64,000 bases of DNA from Marsupella aquatica. Taxonomy: Eukaryota; Marchantiophyta. Each line of letters begins with the position of its first letter. Position 1 is the stretch's first letter. Shown here one piece after another: positions 10,881 through 23,200 of this stretch. The notes beneath the pieces are model-generated. The model was given only the letters and a program-made list of their open reading frames with translations, was not told the origin of the DNA and searched no databases. The stretch is taken from NCBI GenBank assembly GCA_973895155.1, contig OZ316892.1, positions 14,942,001 through 15,006,000 of the forward strand, in the 5' to 3' direction. Made by a program: the position numbers and the translations under genes.

Positions 10881-13800
10881 ATCATTGTGGTGGTGAATTG
10901 GTCTCTTCCGGTCTCGGAAATGGCAGATGCTGAAGGAGTTTACAGAGATTGGAGAGTTGAGGTGGCTGAGGCCAGAATCTGCTTTTGCATCGAGGGAGAG
11001 GATTCTGGCTGTTTTGAAATCTCTATAAATAGATTGTAATCATAATATCAAAACAATGAGGGTCCCTTTTTCCCTTGGCTTTGCTGGGACTAATAATAAT
11101 CTTATTGTTTTATTAACATTAAGTACAACCCTAGTAATACATGGCCAAAGTGTTTTGAAAGTAGTAACACATTTGTGCAAAAATGAACAAGAGGGTGGGA
11201 GCTGTGGCTTCACTAAAGTCACCCAAGTAGCCTTTGTTGCAGTGTTTGATTGCTGCACTGCTTCCATCACCAAAGCTCATAACCCAAGTTTCATCCTTGA
11301 CTCTATGTATGGTCATCTCGCGTGTATAGCCCCTATTGACATCATATGTGACCTTGTTGAGATTAGGCTTCTTGCTTATAAATCTACCTGGAAAAGCATC
11401 AATTGATTTCATGTGTTGGTAAGCCTAAAAACGTTGCTTCTATTCACACACAACAGTACTTAAAATATCACAACAGTATGTAAAACCTATCCACAACAAG
11501 GGCCTTTTTCATAGCTGTTACGAACATAGCCTATCTTGCCAAAAAACATCCATCCTCATTTATAGAATGAGAAAAAGCAAGAGTTAAATCCTGGCCCTTC
11601 AACAAACAATGATTTCTTTGGCACCATCAGATCCACCTAGATACCCCCCTATTGTGTTGCCATGCTTGGACTCCATGAAACAGCTATTGCCACTACCCAT
11701 CTTGCATTTTTTTTATAACTACATTTCTGTAACCACTTCTTTTGTGCAATGCTATCTTTGTCAATGTTGTCTTTTAGGCAGGGTTCTGTGCCACACACAA
11801 GTATTCCTTGGAATATTGTATTACAATCAAGTTTAACCCTCCAGTCATGGGCTGCTGCAGTGCATTGGTGGTGTGATCTGGGTAAGTGACCCAATTGGAA
11901 TCATTATTGTTTCCATGCAAAGCTGGGGCTGTCAACTACTACCGGAGTATTCCTAAATAGTGAATTCTGTCCCCTGGCCAAGTAAGATTAGAATCAAAGG
12001 TCTAGGGAGTGAATTGAACAAACAACATAAATAGGTTTATCTCTAATCTGCAGTGGTAATGTGATGAATTTTTAAGACAGAGTTGTACTATATCCCTCAG
12101 TTGGAAAGTTGATGCCAAAATGGATTATGAGGTTCACCAAAGGACTTAAAAAGGACGGATAGATTTTGACAGCAAAAATGTGAGTATGCATACACAGTCC
12201 AGTTGGGCCCTGCACACAAATTAATTTCAAGATTGGAAGCACTTTAGCAGGAGAAATTATTGAGAGATAACATAGCAGAGCATTTTTTGAATGTAGTCCA
12301 CAGCCTGGAGGAGGTATCCTCTGATTACATGCATCTGAAACTACTGTAGTGATTTAATAGTTCAATTCTCAATCACTCTGAAGCCCTTCCCTATCCAGGC
12401 GAGTATCCAAGAACCTACTAAAAAGTGAAAGCCCAATATTGGATCTCTATTTTAATAGAACTCCTGCATGGGGCGAGATATCCCAAAAGTCAGGAGACCA
12501 AATAAAGAGGAGAAACAAGGGAAAAAACTAACCTAGGAGCACTCACAGCCCAAGAGCACTAAATTGCTATGCATTATATGATATGACTCAAGGCTCAAGT
12601 CTAGAGTGAAACCACTAGTCCAAGGAGCCATGGTGGGAGTGAAACTCCATGCCTATTATGGGGCCAGGCAGCCAGGGCCACACTGGGCAGGCATGACATT
12701 GCGCCAAGACTACAGAAACCATGTGGACCTTAACAATTGAATGCTACTCAATTGATATGTAAGATTTAGATGCCTTGCAATACGGCCAGAGAATTTTCTT
12801 TCTCTGCTCGAGTACAGTGCACTTATTGACTGTCTCAAGTGGATGAGCTTTTCTATCCTCTTTCTGTTCAATTTCTATGTAAACTTCTATGTGAACTAGT
12901 TGAGTAATCAGGGGATCCCCAAATACTCTTTGTATGAACAAAGTTTTAAAGCTCATTTTTTGAATGTTAATAGAAATAGTGCAATCACCATTTTGACATA
13001 CATAATAATATCCCATCTTTTTTTCCATTCACAGAAATTTGGTGGGGCTCTAGAGTCACAACTTATACATAATATCCCATCCTCTTTCCATCCACATAAA
13101 TTTTGGCAGGGTTCTACAATTATAAATTTCTTGACATCCACATAAATTTTGGTGGGGGGTGTCTAGAATTATAAATTTTGGTGAGGTTCTAAAGTCACAG
13201 TTTACTGTAGAGTTTTCTAGAAGCATAGACCCCAAGTCTAGCCTCTCATCACCACCACTTATATAGATTTAAGTAAATCCTATCAAGATTTAAATAAATT
13301 CTATCATCTACTGTAGTAAACTGCAGGTCTTAATAGGTCCCATAGGAGCTTGAGAATGCTATGGGAGCAAAAGCATCGGAATGAGTATTCCATCCGAGAG
13401 TATAGCTCAAACTAGTTGGTGCAACAGCGAACCCGCTTTCTATACTGCTCGATCTCCTAATCCCGAGGTTTCGTTCCCTTTGCCTCAAATCTGCCGAATC
13501 GGATGCCAAATGTGACGAGAAATCTAATTTCGTCGATGTTTTAAATCCAACTGCTTCGATGTCTCAAGTGTTGATCGATTGCAGTCACCGATTCCGAGCA
13601 TTTGCTGATCTCCGTTGGCTTTCTAGTCCCATTCTGATACACGCACGTAATTCAACAATCTTTTCGATCTGTCGGACTTGTGATCCAGTGATCATGAATG
13701 TCGTCGATGTGTAGGGTCTAGAGCGTGGGTTTGGTTGAGGTGAGATTCAGAGGGGAGAATGAAGCATTGCAGTTCCGCCCGATCGAAACCTACAGCCGGT

Positions 13801-13906
13801 TTAAATTTGTGCCAGTGCCGAGCTCGAAATGACATTTGCGGCTGAGCCATGTGGTAAGTTCAAATTGGGACGTGCACTCATCTTTGATCGTTGTATATCG
13901 CTCGCG
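10881..13906. other. Intergenic DNA, no supported gene
   Basis: Frames on both strands at 11056-11412 are of similar length, and neither resembles a known protein. A plus-strand TATAAATA string at about 11024 lacks an associated recognisable gene. Around 13020-13190 a segment with ATAAATTTTGG(T/C) and GGGTTCTA is repeated three times imperfectly. From about 13400 the GC content rises toward the ORF at 13907. Confidence 0.4.
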
Positions 13907-14422
13907 TCAGTCAGTGTCGTCATGCGCAATTGTCTTGGTCAAGTACCGATCGAAGCCAGCAGGGCGAGTCTCTTGGCCGAATGTTACTTGGTCGCTTCCC
14001 AGCTTATGCAAACCTCCGTAGCTTTCCTCCCATCGATAGCATTTAGCACTGATCTGGAGACCGACGGGACCAACGTCCGATACGGGAAGGGTATCGAGCT
14101 GCACTTTCAACCGGACCAAGTAATCGTTCTCCAGCGGCTCTGGCTCCATGTCCGAGTCGTTTCTGATGACGCTGAGATGTGGCCCCTCATCCTGGCGAAT
14201 GAAGAAGTCCACTTTCTTGACCACTATCCCTTTGTTTACTTCCTTTGCGGTCGGTCGAATCTGAGTGCTGATCATCTCTCTCATGCTTCTGTTTGTCTGC
14301 TCCCTGTTGTATGCATATGCTTCCGCGCTCCCCAGCGATTGAGTTGTGCTTCCCAGCGATGTCCGCTCTTTGCGCAGCCGCAGTAACGGGTCTGCCCCAT
14401 CGCTAGACGACTTCCCAGCCAT
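13907..14422 (-). CDS. Hypothetical protein (171 aa)
   Basis: An uninterrupted ATG-to-stop frame runs from 14422 to 13907. The protein begins MAGKSSSDGADPLLRLRKER and continues with a polar, probably helical segment (TTQSLGSAEAYAYNREQ). It then has a charged segment (VVKKVDFFIRQDEGPHLSVI) and no membrane helix. GC and codon use look gene-like, and a (TC)n tract lies 65 bp upstream, as in many plant 5' untranslated regions. I do not recognise the family. A GTAAAC at codon 61-62 could instead be a splice donor, which would make only the first third coding. A 185-codon frame on the opposite strand is probably its shadow. Confidence 0.45.
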   Translation of the reverse strand: MAGKSSSDGADPLLRLRKERTSLGSTTQSLGSAEAYAYNREQTNRSMREMISTQIRPTAKEVNKGIVVKKVDFFIRQDEGPHLSVIRNDSDMEPEPLENDYLVRLKVQLDTLPVSDVGPVGLQISAKCYRWEESYGGLHKLGSDQVTFGQETRPAGFDRYLTKTIAHDDTD

Positions 14423-14486
14423 CTCCTTGATTTGGCTCTGTTACACGTACGAGGCTCTGTCGAGAGAGCCTCAAAGCATAAAACGG

Positions 14487-14505
14487 TCTCTCTCTCTCTC
14501 TCTGA
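14487..14505. repeat. (TC)n microsatellite, GAGA tract on the minus strand
   Basis: An uninterrupted TC dinucleotide run of about 19 bases lies 65 bp upstream of the ATG at 14422. On the minus strand it is a GA tract, a common element of plant core promoters and 5' untranslated regions. A regulatory role here is inference from position only. Confidence 0.7.
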
Positions 14506-17194
14506 AATGAAAATTGTCATCTTCGAGTCTGTTTAACAATTGATGCATATAAAATTTCATTCTCGGCCCTAAAGTGAACCGACGCGTCTTTTCATAGTAC
14601 TCATGATTCATTGTCCACGACCTCGTCGTACCTATGCTTTGGTGTTCCGCTTATAACGTAAAGTGATTAAAAATTTCGCGCCAAGCAAACCTTCTTTCTC
14701 GCAAACCTTGGATCCAAAAAATACAGTAGTAGGGAAGCTTCAGACAACATGTAGCCCTCACTGGCAGTTAAGCGGGTTTGGGGAAACAACTGCAACATAA
14801 AAGGGACGTGGACATTGAATAGCATCACAATACAGTACTGAATGTTGCCTACTATACCCTAAGTATCTTGAAAGAAGTGGTTCTTCTTGCATTACTTGCC
14901 AGCGGAGCAGGGAATCAAATTAAGGTTCCAAACTTTCCTTCTGTATCCTGACATTTCTTTCGACTCCTCGCGAGCAGCTCGGTCGTGCGATTTCATTGCT
15001 TTCTGTGGACCACTTAGCGGCGGGTGGACGTGCTACTGTATTCATTGCTGCTGTAGCAACTCAGTGTCCTTTGGCTTGATTTCGGATTTTAATGGGAACT
15101 CAATACTGCCGTGGACAGGTACAAATTAAAGCAGAAAGTACAGTAGTGCACGAACTGTAGTTTGATGACGATGGCTGCTTCTGGGGCACTACTGTCTTCT
15201 TTGAGCCAAAATTCAAATCTCGAGCCGAAATGTGAAGATGACAACCTTCTCGAAGAATCTGTATGTCTTTGTTGTATCCCGAGCCTTGGATGAGAAGCAC
15301 TTGCTTGTCGCTTTTCTAAAGGATATGAATTGAAAGAGGTTGAAAGACATGAACAGTTTCAACTTCAAATTACCGTCTTTCGTGCTCAATTTAAAGTATT
15401 GCAACTGATTAATAAACTTATTGATTACTCCATCATAAAATTAGTCATAGTCTCGACGAGTCGACAAAATGTATGAAATTCGTGAATTAGTTTACTAAGA
15501 AAAACGGATGGTAATGGGCTCTCTGGTGGAATGTATGTAGCAACTTTTGGTTCAAGAGGCGAAAGAATTGCTCAACCGAAATTGCGGAGGTCTGCGTCTG
15601 CATGACCTCCGCCCGAGGTCAGACCTGTCGCTTGCAAATGATGCCGATTATCCAGACCAGGTAGCGAATACGCTTTCCAAATCACGAACAACCAAATGTG
15701 GCTGGCTACCTCAGCAATTGGCTCTGTGGATTTTTACTGTTGATAATTGGGTAATTGATGACAGTTATCGGACTCATCTTCCCCTTGGTCGACAAGCAGC
15801 GAAGTTGGGAACGTCCAGCACGACTTGGATATTCCTGGCAACATTCTGTCAAAAGCTGGTTTGGCCCTCCCTTCTGTCGTAATTCTGTGGGCCTCGCGTT
15901 CATTCCTTCTCAGTTCTCAGATCCCAATTCAAATGAATTTTGTGCTCGGTAGACGACTTGGAAAGACCTTGCTTTTGCGAGACCTTTCTGTCCTAAACTT
16001 GCAACTGTTCCTAATCTGGGAGAGCTCATGTGTTTGGTCTCTGCTACCTTGTTCTTTGCTACCTTGTTCTTTACTGTCATTGCCCTTAATTTGTTGCAAT
16101 GAAAGTCGCATTGTTGAGAGTGCAAAACTTTGAGCATAAAAGGTGCGGGAGCCACTGACAGCTCAGTTGGAGCCAAGTTCATGATGATGTCCCTTGTGGG
16201 TGCAAGTTTATATACTGCCACATAAGTCTTCCCAGAATTTGCGTTATTGGAGAGTAGAACGCTGCATAACATACAACAGTACTTTAAAGGAGAACTCACG
16301 ATGTGCAGGTGCTTCCGTCGCAACCCAAAACCTAATCGTAGATGATGGTTTTAGAGAAACAGGAGATAGGGTCATGAGCAGGAGGTCCCTACAACAACTT
16401 GCGAAAGATGACCTGTTTGCTCAACGTCCATCGTCATATTGTGATGGGGTGCTCTTCTCAACGTTGTACTGTAGTCTCATGATTAAAGGGGTCGAATTCA
16501 ATACTGTAACTTGGTTATCATATTAACAAGCTGAATTGATAAAAGTCTTGTTGAAGCCGTAGGGCAATGTATTCTGTCTGGTGTGGATGAACAATAAATA
16601 GATGGGGTTTCGAGGATTATAGCAGGACAACTATAGAAATTATACTCTTGGCCTGCAGTATGTGATCAGAATACCTTTCCGGGTTTTGCATGTGCATAGA
16701 CGGGACGGCTCAACTCTGCGATTATAAATGCTGGCAGGTAAACAAGCTAAGTGATTCCATCATTCCAAGTTCCTGCTGCCCTCCTCACACGCACAATGTC
16801 TATGCCACTTTTAAAGAGTTTGCCTTAAACACAAAGATTCATGGATGTTTCTTTTCAGTACCTCAGCTGTGTTCAATTCAGCGCGACCTGGCCTGGAGAA
16901 TTACTCAGAGGACATCCACCAAAATGTACGTGGTGTTGTTGAGTAAGAGATCTCCACTTCATCGGTATTTGTCGGGCCTTGTCTAATCAATGGAACGTTT
17001 CTGATTAAGCAGCATCAAATCTAGATTTTAAGACGCCCGATATCATTACGGGTGATTAGTCAATTCAATTAGAGAACAGATTACGTAGTGGCACTTCAGC
17101 GAAAATTTTAATGATGAATAATTATTCTTGTGGTTATTTGTAAGACAGCGACGTTCGTGATTTTCTTGTTGAGCTTCGAAAGTAAAATGTGCAG
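14506..17194. other. Region expected to contain 5' exons of IFT46; not resolved
   Basis: The first exon of IFT46 that I can recognise starts at 17195 with a splice acceptor, so the promoter and the N-terminal exons should lie upstream, probably here. Candidate donors are seen at 16736 (CAG then GTAAAC) and 15661 (CAG then GTAGCG), but the frames leading to them do not clearly resemble IFT46. A minus-strand frame at 15910-16323 is unrecognised and contains a short 17 bp duplication (CTACCTTGTTCTTTGCT type). Confidence 0.35.
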
Positions 17195-18952
17195 AAGCGT
17201 GATGAAGCAGCGAGTATATTTCATTACATTAATGCATATAAGGGACAAGAAGTGGAGATAGGTACAATATTGAAGCCTTTCATTCCCAATTACATCTTAG
17301 CTGTGGGTGCCATTGATGAGTTCATCAAAGTTCCGCGACCAGATAAGAAGCTTGACCAGCTTGGCCTAAAGGTGCACATACTGAACAAGACCAAGTACCC
17401 AACAATTTCTCCATAATAATGACTTTATGTAATAGATTTGTAATGAAGAACAAACTACACACCTTCCACTATCCAGAGGCAACTAAAATGATTTCCTAGT
17501 AAGGTCATACTAGTTCAATTTTATCGCAGATTCAATTTTATTGCAGATTACTGTTGCCTACTCTGCATCTTATCTTCTTTCTTATAATGACATGACAAAG
17601 AAAAACTACATATATTAAATTGGGTGCCATAACATGTTGTCACATCATGAAAGATGTCCAATGCAGGTGCTAGATGAGAGTGGGGCAAAGCAAAGCGATC
17701 CTGCAGTAATGATGCTAAGATTGTGCGCAACTTCCCACCGACCAAATTTGCATTTACTCGAGGTGCAGCAAACGTATCTTTCATATTTGATTCGATCTCC
17801 AAGGTTTTGGTCTGTGTCCGAAACATATTTAAAGCCCCATTTATATTTTAGTGTGTGATTGCGAGTCATGCACAGTTTCTTTTTCATAAGTGGAAAAGCT
17901 CACATCATCCGAGAAAGGGTAGCTGGATTTCTTATTTTGCAGGTTGTCACTTCCTTTCAGTTGTGAGGACACTTCTGATCCCTTTCGCTTATGTAAGGGT
18001 ATATTGTAGATGTCAAAGTGTTAAGAATTGTGCTTGGTGGCAGCAACAACACTTATTCGGAAGCAGAAGCTACCTTGACCGATCTATTGCTTTGTGGTTG
18101 ATAGGTACCATCAATCGAAAATCAAAAAGAGATCCCCAAGAAAGTGGATGCATGGATTAAAAGCATTAAAGATCTTCATAGTACAAAACCATCAAGCCAT
18201 GTGATATACTCTAAAGTGATGCCCAGCATTGAGACGCTTCTGCAAGTAAGACTACTTTGTGACAGATCTCTATGACATCCACTCGATGTTTATTTGGCCA
18301 CAACAAAGAGGCCCTTGTCAAGATTTTCACTCTTGATGGAGTCATCTGACGCAACGCAAGGAATTTGCGTATAATTAACTACCATCGAAGTGATTCATTG
18401 TTGAGCAGTCTGTTTGGAGGTCACATGCACATCATTTTGATTTTCCGCATTGGACTTTTGAAAACAAATGGAGTCCTGGGAGAGGCTAATCAGTCACATG
18501 CACCACACAACCTCTAATGAGTAGTAAGTTAACTAATTCACTACGTCTGTTGGTGGATGCTTCATAGGAATGGTCTCCAGAATTAGAGAAGGTGTTCAAC
18601 GAGATTCAACAACCTGCACCAAAGTTGGATGTAGATCTCACAACATTTGTGGACATCTGTTGTTCAATCCTAGACATCCCTGTGTAAGTTGGTGATGACG
18701 ATATCAATCATCTTGTGCACACCAAATTTAGACTTCAATTGCTCTTCTCTAGTCAGTTTATAGCCTAATACTTGGATTTAAGGCATAACATTGACCATAC
18801 TCTTTGCGGTGGCTTGCATGTGCAGGTATAAAAGTCGAGTGGAATCTTTGCATGTTATGCTTTCCCTGTTTATAGAACTTAGAAACATTACCAATCAGAC
18901 CTTTAGTGAATCTTGCAAGTGGGCAAATATGGAGTCACATGTGTTCAATTGA
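17195..18952 (+). CDS. IFT46: Intraflagellar transport protein 46 (IFT46), C-terminal part
   Basis: Five exons splice in phase: 17195-17371, 17667-17762, 18105-18245, 18568-18683 and 18826-18952 (TGA), encoding the last ~219 residues. Family landmarks in order are LKPFIPNYILAVGAIDEFIK and VPRPDKKLDQLGLK, then VLDESGAKQSDPAVMMLRL. These are followed by VPSIENQKEIPKKVDAWIKS, IYSKVMPSIETLLQ, EWSPELEKVFNEI, and the C-terminal DIPVYKSRVESLHVMLSLFI. IFT46 is an IFT-B core subunit needed to build motile cilia and to carry outer-arm dynein. In plants it is kept where sperm are flagellated. The N-terminal ~100-130 residues are not located, so the true start is upstream. The gene converges on the ASPM gene, leaving 1.3 kb between the two stops. 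Confidence 0.88.
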
Positions 18953-20280
18953 TCAAACGAATGGAGCTTTGAAGAGGATTTTCAGACAGAGATAACCCTC
19001 TCAACCTCGCACAGACCAAATGTCAAGGCCCTCCTCCCTTGCGCTCCCTGCAATTCCCTAACATGGTGCCAAACTGTTGTAAACACATAACAGATGGAGA
19101 ACACTCCGGGAAAATATATCATGTCGTTCTGTACAGTACGAGGTATAAATTAGAGCGCCGGACAATGCACTCTGATTCCAATTTGTGAAATAATTTACAT
19201 TTGTGGCCAGACTTTTAGTGAATGAAAATGGCCCCTAGGTCACTCATGAGTCATGAGTTATGACTGAAAACTTGTAAGTGTGTATGGTACATTCTTCTGT
19301 AGCCACTGTACCTGTACGTGCTGTCGTTTGACAAAAATAAATTGCTCGCACAATATCTCTCCTCCGGGTTAGAGAGAACTATTATGAATATGAACGGCCG
19401 TTCCGAGGCGAGAGAACTTGCCGAGAAGTTGTTGCAAATTTTGTATTACCAACTCGCTTTGGATCAGGGCAAGCGTGAGCCAAACGCACCCTTTGAGCTG
19501 GAGCACTTGCTGTGAGTTGACGCAACGGCGTGGTTGCACTTGTAGTCCGGTAGTGCAGAAGTCCGTTGCTACCGTTCATGAGTCCTACCGTGGACAGGAA
19601 TTTGTAAATTACTTCCCTCATTTTCGTATGACCTGATTTTCGCTGCATAGCTGCTGCTGTCGTTCTTGGGAGAGCCTCCACAGTCCTGCCCAACACGAAT
19701 TTCAATTTGAGAACGCTCCTTTTTTTTTCCCATGTCAGCAACTTCAGTTTGATCCACACAAACCCTTCGTGCATTAAAATTAGAAAGTCAATGCAACCTG
19801 AGAAAACACTACGATCCAAGTCCTCTTAAAATGTCAGTGCAACCCCAGACGAAAGTCTTCTGACACTAGACATTTCCATACGATGACGACATAAGACGAG
19901 ATAGATACGAAAGCCTAAAGTGGCAGAAATTTCGGAGTTGAACGGGATCGGAATTCTCTGGGACAGCGCTACGAAGGGAGGCTGGAGAAGAACATCTCAG
20001 ACCGTTCACATTTTTCTATCCCTCTGCTATCAAATCAACCCTTTCAGTGAAGTTGATTCCCGTGTTTATAGCATCTTCTCACAGCGTTCACCCTAGTCTC
20101 AACCAATACCAGTAGCTTCATTGGTATCGAATTCGCCCTACATTAAATAGATGAGTTGCCTCCACCGGTTAACTGGACAACATTAATTCCAGAAAGAAGC
20201 CTTCATCTGGTAGTCGTTTCTTCTTTACGAGAAGGGGGATGCTACAACAAGTACACTCAAGAAAATGGGCAAGACGTGTC
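18953..20280. other. Convergent intergenic region between IFT46 and ASPM
   Basis: This stretch lies between two stop codons of convergent genes and should hold both 3' untranslated regions. Frames at 19318-19515 (plus, non-ATG start) and 19382-19819 (minus) overlap each other and resemble nothing I recognise. No repeats were noticed. Confidence 0.4.
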
Positions 20281-23200
20281 TCACCGTTTCTCGGCTTGAA
20301 TATTTCCCTCTAATGATTGGGAAATGACAAGGAGGCGCCGGACGATAGAACGGTCACCCTGCAGAACTTCAATCCCGGCAGAAGTTTTGCACACCATCTG
20401 AAGCACGGACATGGCTTGTAAAAATATTCCCTCGTCGTTCCTGCCAACAAACGACGTGTTCCCCATGATCACATGTTAAAGCAAAGAATTATTCAGGCTG
20501 CGAAAATTTGCTACAGGATAGTTCGGACCACGTACCAGCAATCAGTAAGTGTTAATTGCCATCGATAGAAAGAGGTGAGCTCAGAGCTCGCTGCAAGTAA
20601 ACGCATCTAGAAAGTGTGATACACATGGACTGTAGAAAGTAGTTCCTAGTACGAATCCAGGCCAAACTTGATGGGCCAGATGTGGTGATGTCCAAAATAG
20701 GGAGTGGGGCTGGAGCCCAGAGTTTTCCGAAATATATAGATGACATGCTGTAAGGGATATCTGTCAGTCAAATGGCTCACTTTTGCTTGCAGATATGGTG
20801 GGTTGTGAACAGTTTAACACATCTGTTTACCTGTAGGTATGCAGTTGTTCGCTAATGATGCTAATTGCTGACGGAGATTGCGCAACTCGAGTTGCCAGAG
20901 GTGAGTATCGTGCAAGGTTGCTGAGAATAGACAGTGCATGCTTTAACACCTGCTCAAGGGGAGGGCTGCGATTTATCGTTTGTATCAACAGCAGGATAGT
21001 AGTGATCGCCCCAGCCTCAGCTAGCTGTTCGCAGCAATTATGGGAATGCTCGGTTGCCACGTCTGCAATTATGACCCCATTATAGTTAGCTTGGTTGGTA
21101 GGTATAATAGTACCAATAAAAGGGAACAATGTCGTTGTCCGCGAGGTGTTGCTCCAAAACCGAAAGGTTACAGATCCCTTACCACCTAGAAGGAAGCGGC
21201 TCCCAATACAATTTGATCTGAAAGGAGCATGACTGTTCTTGCGTTATTAGACCTCAAGAAAGTGTTGTGTTACCTATTGTTCGGCATGTACTTAAAATTC
21301 CGCTGACGGTCTCCTGATGGGGTAGCGTTGACAGAGCCTCAGCAAGGCGGTTGTAGATTCGTGCATTGTCTTGAACTCCAGCTGCGTTGGTTCGGATTTT
21401 CTGCCGGAGCTCTTTAAAAGGGTTTTCTGGGTGGCTCTGGCCTCGCCTCACCAGATATCCTCTCAAGTGTGCCTGTCACATGCATAATTTAGGAAACCTT
21501 TACAACAGAAACATTGGGAGCCGGGTTCTCACCAAGATTCAGAAGCGTGGGGATCTAGAGAGAGTGGAATTGAAAACTGAAGAGACAGGGCCTTCAAAGG
21601 CCGAACAGAGGTGCAACTAGAAGGAGAACAATCTACGCACAAGAAGCACCGGATGCATTTTTACTTCAACAGGGGCAGACACTTGGATTGTGGCTCAACC
21701 TGTACAAGGATGGCGGAAGCTTTCATGTGCGCCAACCTCGAGCGATTGATTCGCCCACGGATGTGTCTTTGAATCACTACAACACAACTTCGCAGCCTCA
21801 GGTACTTAGCTCGTTGTGCGAAGGTTTGAAACCAAGAGAATATAACGTGGGCTGCGTTAAGTTTCTTGGGACTCAACGCGTTGCAAGCCAACGAGCTCAG
21901 GTTTAATACATTGCCTGCACTAAGACATCGCGTTAAGTTATCTACTCTGTCGGTGTAACCCGTCCGTATGTAATGAGCCGCCGCCAGAAACCGTGGATCA
22001 CAACCTTCTGAATCTAAAGTCTCACATATCGCGCGAGCTAAACCTGTGATAGCTGTAGCACATGAAGGTCCATCAGGTGCCAATTGCTGGAAAAGACTTT
22101 TTCCATCTTGCTTCCAGACTTCCATTTGGATGGTCACAGTTGGGGAGGTCGGCATTAAGATGAAATTGGTGTACGTAGCACCCCGGTACCGGCACTGGAA
22201 TATGTCAAAAGAGCAAGCACTCTCCTTATATACGTCCAGGTTTGAACTGTCTGCTTTCTCCTTGCCTTCCAGACAGGCGCCAGATTCCATGGTCCCATGT
22301 TCCAAAGCAAAATTGACCTCCGTGGTTGATTCTGGTCCTGAAGCCTGCAGTATTCAATCTTGTGGATGTCAAATGTCGGGAGCACTCTTGAAGATGTTTT
22401 GTTAGTAAACTGCAATTCCAGTGCGAAGGTAACAACCAGTCCAGCTTTATCTCCGGCACCGCGACGCAATAGCTGTTCACACAATAACTGCTACTAGTCA
22501 TAGAACTCACAAAATCATCAATTAGACTCACGAAATTGATTTATTGGGAGATGGTATTTATATGTCTCTCAAACAAAACACTTGCGTCCCCAGCTATCCG
22601 ACAACAAATCCAAACGGCACACCTGGCTTTAATTCAAAGCTGGTGTCGTTATGTACAATTTTCAGAAGAATGGGGTATGGGCTAATAACAGAATCTATTA
22701 TGCACCTGGAATTCAAGTAATCCATTCCTCGTACCTGACACAGAAGCTCTGGCCCATGCTGTTGACACTGCTCCCGTACCTCGCAAAAAGACTCAATTTT
22801 TAACAAAACAATATAGCTGTGATCAGCGGCTCCGACTTTGAAACGCTTCTTCGAGGTGGTCTGAAATACTACGGCGGATCGAAGGCGATGAAGTAATGCT
22901 CGCTGGTCTTGCACGGAAACCGTGTTTTCTTGCAGGGCCCGAAAGACCAGTTGATCCTCACTCGTAGTCTTCCTTAGCTTGCCAAGTTTGCGTCTTTCAA
23001 CAATTCCTGGTCGAGTAGCCTGAATTCGAGTTGTTCCATCGTCAAAGATTCCTGTCTCGCAAAAGTATATCTTCGAAGAGCTTCTCTGAATAGCAGACTG
23101 TCTCCGGCGTGACTGAGCTCGCCACCACCCTTCAATTATGCGTGCGCTGGCCACATTTACCTCACGGATTCTCCTTTGAAGATAGGCTCCGTGGCGGGTT

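Noticed and set aside
11056-11412. Plus-strand 116-codon frame following a TATAAATA box, and its minus-strand shadow
   Set aside because: There is no recognisable family, only moderate length, and an equally long frame on the opposite strand. Coding status cannot be supported.
13390-13480. tRNA-like look (TATAGCTCAAACTAGTTGG ... CCCGAGGTTTCGTTCC)
   Set aside because: The A-box and B-box are both off consensus, the T-loop has an extra base and no acceptor stem closes. At best a decayed tRNA-derived sequence.
13829-14386. 185-codon plus-strand frame opposite the 171 aa ORF
   Set aside because: It starts without a clear promoter context and looks less protein-like in composition than the minus-strand frame. 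At most one of the two is real.
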